Source of the DNA: Brasenia schreberi
Taxonomy: Eukaryota > Streptophyta > Magnoliopsida > Nymphaeales > Cabombaceae
NCBI GenBank assembly: GCA_036023115.1
Contig: JAYKKT010000061.1
Coordinates: 12,025,501 to 12,089,500, forward strand
Direction of reading: 5' to 3'
DNA: 64,000 bases
Below, in pieces: positions 11,282 through 23,089 of this stretch. The notes under the pieces are model-generated. The model was not told where the DNA came from. It ran no database searches and was given only the letters and a program-made list of their open reading frames with translations. Position 1 is the stretch's first letter. The number at the start of each line of letters is the position of its first letter. Both the position numbers and the translations under genes were made by a program.

Positions 11282-11346
<65 letters not shown>
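11282..11346. repeat. compound (CT)n(AT)n microsatellite
   Basis: About 35 bp of CT units running into about 30 bp of AT units. The IYIYIY and RERERE peptides read across it are artefacts. Confidence 0.95.
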
Positions 11347-11348
<2 letters not shown>

Positions 11349-11718
11349 TAGCATGATAAACCAAACCGTTGATTGTAGAGAGAGGGGGGAGGGGGGAGAG
11401 AACATTGAAGGATCTAAAAATTAGATACAAAACTAGCTGGGAGCTAGAGCTGCTCATTGTTCAGTTCATCCTGTCCCGCAGCAATCATGTCTTGGTTCAT
11501 ATCGCGAGATGCTAGTTGTTGAGTTCATTTTCTGTTGCAAGATTATGAATGCTCAAGATGCCGAGAGAAGTATGGCAATCATGAAACCAGCCTCCGTAAG
11601 AATAATAGTTCCCCAGAAATAACAGTGTTGCACAGAAAGCAAGACTATCATGCCAGTGTTGCATGGTTTCTTTTCTGGCATCATATAGGTGGGATCAGAT
11701 GTTGATTTCAAGAACTCA

Positions 11719-11740
11719 CTAGAGAGAGAGAGAGAGAGAG
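11719..11740. repeat. (GA)n microsatellite
   Basis: About 11 GA units in otherwise unassigned DNA (11347-11820 shows nothing else). Confidence 0.9.
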
Positions 11741-11821
11741 TTTCTGGAGTTTAACGATGCATAAAATAAGCAAAAGCATTTCTTCTAGTTGCCATATATG
11801 GAAACAGCACAGGAACTATGG

Positions 11822-12142
11822 AGGGCAATTTGTAGGTGGGGTTGTGTGCCGGCCCTGTCATTCTACTGTTTGTGTCAAAAACAGGTCAACACCAGCATGA
11901 CCCAATCTCGTGCCACTTTAGATGGACGCGAGCAGGGACCTTTGTGGTCATGTTTGTGCCAGGTTTTTAGATGTCGTATCTCAATTTGTATATGTTTCTT
12001 GTTTTGTCATTTTGGGACAAAAGCGGATCAACCTGAACACGACCTTTTCTTGGCTTAACTTCGGATGGATGACAATACAGAGTTATCAGGTCGTGGTCAT
12101 ACGGGTTCTCGTGTCGCAACTCAAATTGGCACCCGTAAACCA
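11822..12142. mobile_element. hAT-like MITE, CGTGTCG-rich family
   Basis: Ends form an imperfect inverted repeat: left GGAGGGCAATTTGTAG, right (reverse complement) CGGGTGCCAATTTGAG. The interior has the words typical of a widespread plant hAT MITE type (CAGGTCAACAC, GACAAAAGCGGATCAACC, GAACACGACC, GGGTTCTCGTGTCG). No clean 8 bp target duplication is seen, so the exact ends are uncertain. It lies just downstream of the MPC gene 3' end. Confidence 0.5.
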
Positions 12143-12441
12143 AACATCTGAACAATAATCTCTTATGGGAATATTTATACCATATGAAAAGAACTAGATG
12201 TGTTGGAAGGAATTAGATGTCATGACATAACATGCTCCAAAGGTCATGTCAATAGAGTACAATAAGCCTCAACTTAGTTCATACCTTTTCATGATTATTA
12301 GGACTAACAGTAACAGAAAATCAATACGCCAAGCAAGCAGACATAAACATCCGATTCTACTATTAAAGTTGGACAATGTTCTTTGTGTCATTCCATTGAT
12401 TTCTTAAGCTTCTTCAATTGCATGGGCTCAACAAGGACACC

Positions 12442-12991
12442 TTACTCCTCAATAAGAGCCTCCTGCTCTTCTGTAAAATAATCTTGCCTAAAAAAATGAA
12501 CAAAATGGCAACGCAATGAGGTTAGCTACCGAGTAACATAGAACATATCAAAAAGCAAAAATTCCATCTACTTTCAAGTATAGAAGAGCCAATTAAGACC
12601 GGACCACAGATCGATGTCAATATAAATGGTTTATTAACTTCATTGGTGTGTAAGTGCGATCTTCCGACTATGACAGCTTATTTCAGTTGGTAATATAAAA
12701 GAAAGGACTCTTATGTAGGATGCTTCCACAAGTTCAAAATTACATGAGGAAGTAGGAAATTTCCTAGTTTTTAACAATACTAAATACTCAACCGCTTACT
12801 GTGTGTGCCTGTGTGTTGAAGACTACTCACTGGAAAGCTTATTTTGGTACGTCAAAGATAGGAAATTCCAGATTCACAAGTTCACATTCACCCGAGAAAA
12901 TAGAAAGTTCTTAGTGTTTGATCTGTACTCAATCAATTTCTGACATTCAAAATTACATGAGTAGAAAATTTCCTGGTCTTTGTTCAACCGC

Positions 12992-13082
<91 letters not shown>

Positions 13083-14557
13083 CCGAAGGCTACTCACTGG
13101 AAAGCTTATTTTAGTTGGTACACAAAAGATAGGATCTTCCAGGTTCACAAGTTCACAATCACCCGAGCAAGTAGAAAGTCCTTTTTCAGGACTGCATGTT
13201 GGCTTTTGTCAGCCCGGTGATCATAGCAAACATAACGCTGGATAGATTTTGTTTGTGTTAATAGAGAAATACAGTCTTAATAATAGACTAAATATTTGAA
13301 GACAGCCTCTAAATAAAAGAAGGGTCTTTGGTGGCATTAATTTCTTTAAATTAGCTCCCACTTGATCAAAAAGATCACTTCAAGGCCTCTTTCAAAGTAA
13401 GTGACTCTGCTTGATTGTTTCAAGAACAAACATTTAGAGCACTGCGCTTGTTCTTGAGCTCATTACACATTGTACAATTTCATATATTTGCATCACTTTT
13501 GAAATTAACTGGGAAGTGCTCGTGTTGCACTCACTAGAAGGTATTCTCAAAAGAAAATTGTAATCAAGGATCTCTTGGATGAGCTCTAGAACCTGCCGAG
13601 TCACATGGGTATGGGCATAGGTGCAAGTGTGAAGGTACAACAAACACACAGATATAGTGGCCATTCAATGTACTCGCATCAGTGCAACACACTCGAGCAC
13701 ATGGCAGTGCAAGTGTACAACACGACTTAGAGAATAAACTTTTGGAACTTGGCGAGAGACCATTGTCCCTGTAATCTGTGACTACTGAAGATTACTGGAG
13801 TTTTCCACATGCTAGGGAAATCCAAATCCACGGTTAAATTTGCAATGTTCACCAAATTTGAATTTCCTACGAGAAGATGAAAATTAACGAGATCACCCAT
13901 ATTCCTTTACTAACCTGAGTTCCTGGCATTTGAGCCAGTTGAAAAGGGAAATATTTTCTTTAGTCATGGCACAACTTGATTATTAAAACTTAAAACAACA
14001 ACAACTAAGCCTTTTCCCATACTAGACGGGGTCGGCTAATTATTAAAACTTAAAAGCAAAGAGTAATTCATACTGAAACATTTTAACTTTATGAAAACTG
14101 AACCATAGAAGTATTTCACAATTATCGCCCTGAAGGCAAGATAAAACAGGATAAGTTTACCGAATCTTGCGACCAAGCTGATAAAGGCCAGTCCCTGCCA
14201 TGGCAACATTCACACTGAAGAGGTTCCAATTTTTCTGTTGTAGTAGGACATGAAAACAGAAGCATTGTCAAATCGTGACATGCAACTTGTTCAGTTGTAA
14301 TCCGAGCAATTGACGTAAAAGAAGCAAGTTAGAAGTCCCTAATTATTCTAAAAGCACAACAGATACACAAAGAAAAGCAGAAAACCATCCAAGTGTCTCT
14401 TACGCTTCTCCAAACTGAAGCTCATCCATATAAAACCATCTAATAGGAGTTATGTCCGAGAAGCAAAACTGCCTATTTCAAAAGGAAGATTTTCCTCTGC
14501 CCCTTAGGCTTCTCAAAACTAAAGCTTTATTCTTCATACAACCATCTTCTGCATTAA

Positions 14558-14620
<63 letters not shown>

Positions 14621-17600
14621 TTTCTTTTTCTTTTTTTTTTGCTGTTAGAGGACCTCCAGCAGCTAGAAATCTAGCTGCTGGAGCTGTTGCAACTCATGGT
14701 GTTTAAGCTCTAGTCTGAGTTTGTTGGAGATTGTTCATCATCATCCAAGAGTGAGATTCACTTGAAGGCATCGTGTAACTCATTTCTTGGAGGTTTGGAA
14801 TTGAAGGTAAACAACAGTCAGCTTTGTAAAACACGAAATTAAAATGTTCCCAAACTTCCAATTTTGAAAATTCCAGTAATTTAAAACCTTTTTAAAAGTT
14901 CAAGTATTTTTAGAAACATTTCAAAATAAAGGTTTTAAATTCAAGTTAAAAGCCCAGGTGATTCAAGAACAATCAGACGAACGGGTGAAGACCCAATCCA
15001 ATTCAAGATCGAGATCAAGACGAAAAGTAAAGGATGAACCAAGTCAAAGGCTTATCTTCTTCAAACAAATCAAAGCATATCAGGTTGGACGAAGATCAAA
15101 GATATCGAGTGGATAAGACGGACTGGTTCAAAACTAGGGCCGGTTCACTTTGAATCAATGGTTGGTTCACTTCAAATCAAGGACCAAGAATGGCCGGCCT
15201 TACAAGATAAAACAAATTGGACTTGGAAGAACCAGTTTTGAAGAATTATCCAAGCTACATCCAGCCAATATATCAACTTGAATCAAGCCAAGTGAAGACG
15301 GGCTACACAAGGAATTGATCAAGCCTAGCTGGTCACTTGGGTTCACTCGGCTAGGGCTAGACGTGCCCAAATGGAATCAAGAACCAGCCCACATGGGGCT
15401 GGTCCATATCACCAAAAGGGGGACCACCTAGCTGGATCTTGGGGCTGGATTTGGGCCAAGAAGGACCCGCCCCAAGGAAGTCCCTAGAATCAGCCCCCCT
15501 TGGCCTATAAATAGGGCCAAGGGGGAGCGTGAATTGGCATCTGGAAGGCTTTGCAATCTTGGGGAATTGGTGAGAGAGAGAGTTAGGGGCTGCTCTAGGG
15601 TGAAGGGTTGCACCAAGGTTGGGTCGTGGGTTGCAAGAGAGTGAAGAAAGAGGGGAATTGAGGAGTTCTAGGCTAAGGGTTGCACTTTGTGAGTGTGAGT
15701 GAGACGTTGAATCAAGAGAACAAAGGAGGGCCGAAATTCATCTTGAAATTTCGGTTTCTTGGAGAAAATCTGTAAGTATTTCTAATATTTGATTATCATA
15801 CCTCTCTTCCTTCAATTCAATTTAAAAGGAGTTGTAATGAAGCCTTGTCTCCCCCCATGTTGTAATAAGAAGTAGATGTGTTGAATTTTCATTCTCATGT
15901 ATGCACTCTATGTGTTTGGTTTTATTATTCTTCCCAAATATATTATATAGAACTCTATACTCTCTAACCCCCTCTATGCTTAAGCTAATATACATATTTC
16001 CCATCATTTCCCTTCAGTAATTTGCTTAGTGTTGTTGGGTTGTTGCAATTTAAATTCGGGTGAGCATGCATGCATGTATGTTCTATAAAAATGAAATTCT
16101 GTTTTCCAGCATCTGCATACTTGGATTGTTTCAATTTTAATTCTCTGATCTGTGATCCGAATGCGCTGAAATTTTAGGCATAACACCTACACACTAACCC
16201 ACTAGAAATAAAATTTTCAAGAATTTTAGGACCGTGCAACCCTGTGAATAAAATTGGGAAAGATCGGACAAATCCATTTCTGTTTTCTGCACAGTCGAAT
16301 TTCCTGCAACAGGGGTTGGGTAAAAGTCCCATATCTCTGTCCGTAGGAATCCAAATTTGATGAAATTAGTCTCATTAGAAATCTGATATTCATAGCTTTC
16401 CAAAAAGACTAAAATCACAACATTTGGAGTTCTGTACACCGAGATATAGAGGATTCTATGAACCTCAGTATTTCTGTCACAGAATCTCCTCAAAAGTGAA
16501 GTCAGGTCCAATTCCCGATTTAATTTTGTAAATCTGTTGTCCTAAAATTCGAGGCAAAAAGTGGTTTAGGATCCTAATACATCAGGGAACATCCTGTAAA
16601 AGTTTTATGAGTTTTGGAGATCCTTAGACCACTGAGAAAAATTTGGGAACAAGGTCAGTTTCTATTTTTCAGAACTTGGTGAATTTTAAGGAAACTAAGT
16701 GCACTCACTCTTTCTTAGACAAACACTTCATCTTCACGTGAATTGGAGTCTATCACCTCTAAATTTGAAGTTTCTAAGCGCTTAGGCTGACCCTTGAGCA
16801 TCGATTCAAGAAGGCCTAAGGCGAAAAGAGCCCGCTTAGCCACAATCGTCATTTTAGTCGGATTTAGTTTCTATACTTTGCTAGTTTTTTAAAACTAGCA
16901 GGCACGCTCGCGCAAGAGTAGATTAGAAATTCTCGTTTCAAGTCTCTACATAGGCTTGGAATGAAAATTTCACGTCTACAAGCTTTTATAACCTATTGGA
17001 AAACAGCCAAGGTCCAATATTAAACATTCCAGTAAACAACTAAGCCTTTTCTCGTACCAGACGGGGTCAGCTACATGGATTCTTCGTTTCCATAGAGCTT
17101 GATCACGTGTCATGCTAACAGTTAACTCAACATAAGCTACATCGTTCTTTATTATTTCCTTCCAACACTTTTGAGGTATTAAAACTGTAGATTTATATAA
17201 TTCCTTCTTATTCCAGACAAACCCATAACAATTCTTGAAACCATCTGACAGTTCACGTCCTCAGGTAAACCATATTGAGAACTTACTTCCTTGGAATACT
17301 GCAACTAGTAACATTTGCTGGCCATATTGGCACGCCCATGTTAACAATTACAAAAAACAGAATATATATTATTGTCTTTCAAGTTGCTACAATATAGTGA
17401 GAACTAGAGGAAAATGCAAACAGAGAAAAGGCATGAATCTTTTCATTGTCCGCAAACTTTTTTCATTGCCCACACTAATTCTGTATTTCAGATATAAGCT
17501 TATTATGTTCATATACTACTTTGGCATGCAGAACATTCCATGAACAGTAAAATTCAGCCTACTAAGTGTAAGGAGCCAGGTTGCAAAGATCCAAAACTAA

Positions 17601-20600
17601 TGCATGAATGTCGGACATAATAAAAATACATGCAAACTTTGGAGATACATACTGGTGTTATAACTGTGCTGTAGCGGGACCAGATGATTCCAGTACATGC
17701 AACAGCTGAATGTAAAAGGAAAATTAGCATATGAAGAATGGCACTGCAAATATTAATAGGAGTTCATAATCCCAGCGGTTAGGTCTTCATAACACAGGAA
17801 ACTCACCTACTTGCTGAGGATAGGAAATCTTTTCAGGTGGCTTTGAGAAGTCTGCAATGTTGGCTATGCTAATGCCCCATTTAAAAGTTGGTGCCCAGAA
17901 GTGAACTAGAATTACAATAATCAGGATTTAATTGCCAGAACACCAATACTCAGAAAAGAAAAGGTAATACTTATTGGACAAGATGATGGAAAATGAAAAA
18001 GAAGGAGCCCTGCCCTGTAAAGGCTAATGCAAAATGAAAAATCACTATGAACAAAACAATGGAGTATATATTCTTCACTGTTATCGTTCCATGTGTATCA
18101 TTTTTTATGCTCACCATAACATAAACTAACAGCTATTGTCAACCCTAAATGTGAGAACATCGGGAAATGTCTTAAGGACAATTCTATTATTATTTGCAAC
18201 AATATTCTCTTCAATATAGAATCACTAGCAATAAAATAAATCATGTCTTATAAGGAAAATATGCACAAACATCAAGAAGGACATTCTTTCAATTTATGCA
18301 CAACTATTTCTTGTCAAATAATAGCTCTGATACTCCAAATACCAGAGTGTACGTGAATAGAGAGGAAAAAAGAGCAACAGAAATCAACTCAACTTTTATT
18401 GAGTAAAAGATCCATATATCTACACGATGAACAAAAAATAAAGCCGGTGGTTCTTAGTCAAGCACTTGAGTCAAACCAAACCGCATCCTATCTGAACCTT
18501 CTAACAGAAGCCCTGGTTCATGTCAATCTTTCTGGGGCTATCACGTAAGAGGATTTGCATCAGCACTTAAGTAGAAAGAAATGGGTGTGAAAAATGCACA
18601 AGTAAAACTAGAAAAGCTAAATTTCAGGAAGGAATAAGTTTAATGACCTTATACATGCTGACAGTCTTTTAGAGATTGAAGACTGGCACCATAGCTATAG
18701 GTCGTCCAATGGAAGAACAGAAATGCTGGGAAACGCCTTATGGTAGATGAAAAAATCATTTTCACTCTCTGAACTCTGGCTGTGGTCAATCTCAAACCAT
18801 AAACTTTTGGTGCTTCATACAATCTTCATCTTGTAAATAAGAGATTCATACAACTCAAAGTTTTTCCCAAAGATAAGGATAAGGAGAAGAGGAAAGTTTT
18901 TGTCTCACAGGAATTCTAACCATATTTTTTATAGGTCCCTCTTATCTGTTACTTCTCAAAATTGGGTTATGATTAGAATAACTATGACTAGAAACATAAA
19001 ATAAAGACGGACACTTTCAAGTCATTTATGTGAACAGTAATCCCGACATTGGTTATAATATTCACTTGCACCATAAGGTCCTTCAAAAATTTATAAAAGT
19101 AAAGCCTTTCATCAGATTCTATGCTTCCTACAACAACAACAACAACTAAGCCTTTTCCCATACTAGACGGGGTCGGCTATATGGATTCTTTGTTTCCACA
19201 GATCCCTATCATGTGCCATGTTAGCAGTTAACTCACAATAAGCTAGATCATTTTTTATTGTTTCTTTCCAACACTTTTGTGATCGTCCTCTACCTCTTTT
19301 AATACTTTCCAAATTTAGTTTTTCTAACCTTCTTACGGGTTCTTCTTTTGATCTTCTTTCTATATGTCCAAACCATCTTAAACAATATTCTCTCATTTTA
19401 TCCTCTATTGGTGCCACTCCTAATTTGTTTCTAATAACCTCATTATGTATACGGTCTTTTCTTGTATGACCACTCATCCAAACCATCTTCATTTCTATGC
19501 TTCCTAAACAGATAAATATAAACAAGAAGTATTCGGATACACAGCATAGCTTACAATGGTATCAAGGGAAGAAGAAGCATTTGACAGATGGACTTCAAAC
19601 AAAGGAGCTACCACACGTGCTGCTCATTCATAAGATGTCATGGCCTTTAACTATCAGAGACTTCAAACCTCTTTCATTTTGCAAATCTCTTTAAAATGAT
19701 GCGGCAACATATTTTAAAGGGGTATTATCTGCAGTTATACGGTTAATCAATGCCACACCCTAAAATGCAGAGGTCCGAGAGTTGTATTATCCTGAGCTAT
19801 GCAGTATAGTGAGAACACTCCTCTCCTTTTCTGTTCTATTCAAACAATGAATTCTCATAATATTGTCCAGGGACTAGGATTTTTAAAACTCAGATTTATC
19901 ATTGAGTTAATTGCACGTAAGAATGTGACTGATCATGCCCTTCAACTGAAAGCAAGACTAGGTAAAGCTGATGTGAGATGTATGTTCAAACCGTTAGAGA
20001 TCTTTCCTAACTTATTTCCAAACTTCTATTGTTCTTCAGAAAATTCAAAATAAAAAAAAGTGCAGATACTGTGACAATACACAAATAAAACACAAGCTTG
20101 AGCATTCATTTGTGGGATGAATCACTTGCAACACATCAGCACTTATAGTTGGTAAACGGACAGCATTTTTCTCTGAAAATGCACTTCAGAATTCCCAATA
20201 GAAAGGTATAAGAAACAAAAAAAAAGTTCACCCATGAGCTGGAAGGCTTGCGAAAAAAATAAATGTCGAAGTCATAGCTAAATTGAAAAAACTCCAATAG
20301 CCTAGAAGTTCTAACCCAATAGTTAAATTGAACTTCGAACATATTAAACTAGATGCTTTAACAAAGTTGACAGTAAACCTTTTGGCAGTAATTCAAAACA
20401 GGTCAACATTGTCAGGCAAACCCTTTTCTTAAGTATGTGCTTGTCTGATTAACTCCACCAACGGTTACAAGCTCTTGGGCCTGCAAAGGATTTATTCCAG
20501 GACAGAACAGTTCCATATAGACAAAAGTTGATTTTTCATTTTTTACATTAAAATGGTATGATCTATCAGGAAGCCCCACATAATTTGTTGCTTTGCCCAT

Positions 20601-22817
20601 TCAGTTGTTATAACTACGTTGTGAGCATATGACAAGTTTAAGACAGCTCCAGGAAATCAATGGAACCAACAGTGAAATGCACGGAGTTCCTCAAATAGCA
20701 CTATAGTACCTAAGAGCACCACAATACCACTTTCTAGGAGAAGGCTAAGAAAGCCACCAACATCCTGACTAATAAAAGCTTACAATATTGACAGATTTGG
20801 AGTAGAGTTGTTTTTAACCTTTCAAGTTGAATCTTGTAGCATTCAAGACTTCTACAATGTTCAAATGAGTTGCTATATTATTTCCTATCTTATACTAAAA
20901 GATATACAATCTCAAATACTTGTAGGTAAGCAGTTGTTTCAGCATACAAGATATTGTCGAAATTGACTAATAGGGCCCAGTCAAACAAACCTTGCATAAG
21001 GATGATTTTGCCTACCCAAATCAAATAGCACATAGGCGAATTGTTCAAGAATGCATTATTCTAGCCAATGAGGTAATCCACAACATTTTGACATGCAGGT
21101 GTGGTACCCTTATAATCAAGCTCCGCATAATGAAAAGTTCCACATGCAAGTGGTTTAATTTCAAATTATGAAGCTTATGAAAATTTCTCCTCATGAATAA
21201 CCCCCTTGTAGCCGACCCCGTCTAGTATGGGAAAAGGCTTAGTTGTTGTTGAGTTGTTGTTATGAATAACCCCCTTGATTCAATGGCAACAAATGTGAAT
21301 GGAGAAAAATCACTTCTAGATGTGTCAGGGATATAGAAAGGTTTCCCCTTTTCGCTACTCCTTTTAATATGGTGCATGAAGAACTAGGCAATTTACTTGA
21401 GAAAATTAAAACCCTTCTTCCAAGGTATGAAATGGAGAAGTAAACCGCCTCAAGGGTACACTCAACAAACTGATGAGACCATGATATTTATCCATTCAAC
21501 GCACTTCCAAAGAAGTTTATATGCAACCCCAACTTCAGTGTAGCTCCTATAGAAGAACAGCCAGCAGGGTTGTCATAAGCTTTTCCTTTTGTTTTAAGTA
21601 GCTCCACAAGCTTGCAGCTAACACCTAATAATTTGTATTGCATGTGTCTCATCTCTTACAACAAAATGAACCAAAAATAACCAAAGTAACATGAATTAAA
21701 TTTAATAAAAAAGTTACCAGTTAACAGATGAATATTTCCAACCAAAACCAAACCTTCCCCCACTGAGGTCGTCTGGATGGATTCTTAGACGCCATTGTAT
21801 TCAGGTAAAAACAAAACCTAAGGCTGCTGTCTTGCTTTTATGCTTTCACCTACCAAACTGTATCATGTTGGGAAATGTGAAATATGATTTTGATATTCAA
21901 TTCCCCTCGGTGAGGCTGTAGGAAGTCACATGAGTTCAATGAAATGGACTATCTAATGAGGTTGTTACTTGTTAATATAAGTATAATAACGCCACAAGTT
22001 CACAATGTACAAAAATGAAACTATTCCAATCTTCAAAGAACATGAAATTATTTCTTACACATTAATCAAGAAATGTAACATAAGGTGATAGATCATTTAC
22101 TCAACAGTAGAAAAATCCCATAAAACGCTCTGAATAATAGCAAGAGAAGTCACTAGAAAACCACTAGATACCGAAGAAACTGCACTTTCCTAACCAATCA
22201 GCCAGTTCAACCAAAATTTTAGTAAATCACCGGAATCGCGTTAGGCCTTTACCGAGAGACGTAAAATATTTCACAAAATCTAGGAAAAGCCTATCTTTTG
22301 TGCATTAAAACCACGTGAGATGTTTCGATAATTCTCTCTTTACGGTAATCGGCAATCATTTATTTAAGTAAAGACCATCAATTAAAACATAATCACGATC
22401 ATGAATCATATAGATGGCGCCGCTGCTCATTTCCACGTGTTAATAGGTTACCAATCAAATGTTTTAAGAGAGGAATCGAACTTCGAAACCACGGCTAGAT
22501 TCGAACCTTGTTTCCACATGAACGTTCAATTCGTTCAGACACTCCATCTAATCAATTGTCGTTAGTTATCTACTCTTCCAAATTAAGCGCCAAAACTCCG
22601 ACAAAGATAGATATGATAACCACGAAACGGAGAAAAGAGCGAGTCTGAACGAGATAGAAATCTCGTCACAGGAGAAATGAATTCGGTGAAGCAATCAAGG
22701 AAGAAGCATCATCACCAACAAAGAGAGCAAAAGAGAATCGATAGAATGGGAGAGATTACTGGTTTTGGGTCCTGCCGGATGGTTCCAGAGAGCCCGAAAC
22801 TTTGAGGAGACAGTCAT
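12442..22817 (-). CDS. mitochondrial pyruvate carrier, MPC2-type, five exons
   Basis: Complete minus-strand gene: exons 22817-22760, 17905-17807, 17705-17653, 14234-14161, 12487-12442 (stop). The 330 bp CDS gives 109 residues, the usual plant MPC length. All four introns are GT-AG and every junction keeps frame. Hallmarks: FRALWNHPAGPKT near residue 8-19, HFWAPTFKWGISIANIADF (21-39), PQQ at 49-51, GIIWSRYSTVI (58-68), PKNWNLFSVNVAMAGTGLYQL (70-90). These form the three membrane helices of MPC2-family proteins. The family sits in the mitochondrial inner membrane and, with an MPC1 partner, imports pyruvate. An in-frame upstream ATG at 22910 would add 31 residues; the family N-terminus favours 22817. 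Introns are 4854, 101, 3418 and 1673 bp, the long ones filled with transposon pieces; no sign that coding is broken. Confidence 0.93.
12735..13180. repeat. direct duplication of about 175-230 bp, second copy carrying a microsatellite
   Basis: Copy 1 (12735-12910) and copy 2 (12948-13180) share CAAAATTACATGAG, AATTTCCT, CAACCGCT, CTACTCACTGGAAAGCTTATTTT, ACAAGTTCACA and CACCCGAG in the same order. Where copy 1 has TGTGTGTGCCTGTGTGT, copy 2 has about 80 bp of (AT)n(AG)n at 12997-13078. The copy-2 open reading frame is a microsatellite artefact. Confidence 0.85.
12997..13078. repeat. compound (AT)n(AG)n microsatellite
   Basis: About 48 bp AT followed by 32 bp AG, inside the second copy of the intron duplication. 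Confidence 0.95.
13996..14038 (-). mobile_element. 43 bp RTE-LINE 3' tail with 17 bp TSD
   Basis: CAACAACAACTAAGCC...GGGGTCGGCTA is the 3' end of the RTE family found in full elsewhere here, in minus orientation. It is flanked by perfect 17 bp copies of ATTATTAAAACTTAAAA (13979-13995 and 14039-14055), proving a real, severely 5'-truncated insertion. Confidence 0.9.
14558..14618. repeat. (TA)n microsatellite
   Basis: About 30 TA units in MPC intron 3, followed by a T-rich run. Confidence 0.95.
14643..17035 (+). mobile_element. probable large LTR (gypsy-type) inside MPC intron 3
   Basis: About 2.4 kb of non-coding sequence unlike its surroundings, starting TGTTAGAGGACC. It has a strong TATA box (TATAAATAG, 15506) followed by GC-rich then GA-rich sequence, and a long tail with words such as ATATCTCTGTCCGTAGGAATCC that resemble the very long LTRs of plant Tat/Ogre/Retand gypsy elements. 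No gag-pol is attached, so it would be a solo LTR. The right end is blurred by the RTE fragment at 17037 and no 5 bp TSD could be fixed; short open frames in it (for example 15428-15616) are not genes. Confidence 0.5.
15495..15525 (+). promoter_or_regulatory. TATA box framed by an 11 bp inverted repeat
   Basis: CCCCCTTGGCC (15495-15505), TATAAATAG, GGCCAAGGGGG (15515-15525): a perfect 11 bp inverted repeat with the TATA box as its 9 nt loop. Likely core promoter of the LTR. Confidence 0.6.
17037..17180 (-). mobile_element. RTE-LINE 3' fragment
   Basis: CAACTAAGCCTTTTCTCG...GACGGGGTCAGCTACATGG and on to the TTCCAACACTTTTG block match the last about 145 bp of the RTE family, minus orientation, 5'-truncated. 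A possible diverged TSD begins TATTAAA on both sides (17018 and 17178) but does not extend cleanly. Confidence 0.75.
18323..18960 (-). mobile_element. possible LTR end with primer site, minus strand
   Basis: On the minus strand AGTATCAGAGCT (18334-18323) resembles the copia primer site, and the sequence leading to it (AATAAAAGTTGAGTTGATTTC, then GTACACTCTGGTATTTGG) resembles a copia LTR 3' part. No internal coding follows and the other LTR end is not fixed. Lies in MPC intron 1. Could be chance. Confidence 0.35.
19131..19492 (-). mobile_element. 5'-truncated RTE LINE, 362 bp, 14 bp TSD
   Basis: Minus-strand RTE 3' end with (CAA)5 tail, flanked by perfect 14 bp copies TTCTATGCTTCCTA (19117-19130 and 19493-19506). 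It carries the conserved C-terminal tail of the RTE polyprotein: WMSGHTRKDRIHNEVIRNK, GVAPIEDKMREYCLRWFGH, then K-R-G-R-G-R, W-K-E-T-I-K-N-D and the ending R-I-H-I-A-D-P. This open stretch (about 19483-19163) has no stop, so the copy is young relative to others here. Sits in MPC intron 1. Confidence 0.92.
21209..21261 (+). mobile_element. 53 bp RTE-LINE tail with 16 bp TSD
   Basis: GTAGCCGACCCCGTCTAGTA...GGCTTAGTTGTTGTTG is the RTE 3' end, plus orientation. Perfect 16 bp TSD ATGAATAACCCCCTTG at 21193-21208 and 21262-21277. In MPC intron 1. Confidence 0.9.
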
Positions 22818-23089
22818 CTCTCTCCAGAAAGAAAGGAGACCAAGAAGAGAAGGAAACTTCCCGTCACTCTCTCTAGGGTCAGATTCTAATTCCCTCTCTG
22901 GTTGAACCAAAAACGCCGTGAAGACGACGACTGAATGTTATCTATAAGAGGGCAGATAAAATACAGCTATTCCTGATATAGCAAAAGTAAAGCTCTTTCT
23001 TGACCGTGCATCATAGGATGGACGGTAGAGAATGGTCTACAAAATATATCGTGCTGGGGAATGCGAGAATGTGATCTTTGATACATCCA
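22818..23089 (-). promoter_or_regulatory. MPC 5' UTR and upstream region
   Basis: GA/CT-rich stretch (22680-22900) typical of plant 5' UTRs surrounds the start. On the minus strand a TATA-like CTTATAGATAAC lies near 22948-22937, about 120 bp before the ATG. No transcript evidence. Confidence 0.35.

Larger units (their letters stand above)
12488..14160 (-). other. MPC intron 4
   Basis: Donor GTAAAC next to 14161 and acceptor TTTAG next to 12487. Holds the 12735-13180 duplication with a long microsatellite and the 43 bp RTE insertion at 13996. The remainder is AT-rich with no coding sense. Confidence 0.85.
17906..22759 (-). other. MPC intron 1
   Basis: 4854 bp; donor GTAATC (22759-22754), acceptor CTAG next to 17905. 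Besides the listed RTE pieces and possible LTR, about 19510-21190 and 21280-22750 hold only AT-rich unassigned sequence; the short frames there have no family resemblance. Confidence 0.85.

Noticed and set aside
11166..11457. Minus-strand reading frames with IYIYIY and RERERE stretches
   Set aside because: They are translations of the (CT)n(AT)n microsatellite; the same holds for frames at 12918-13220, 14452-14706, 27512-27733 and 31163-31354.
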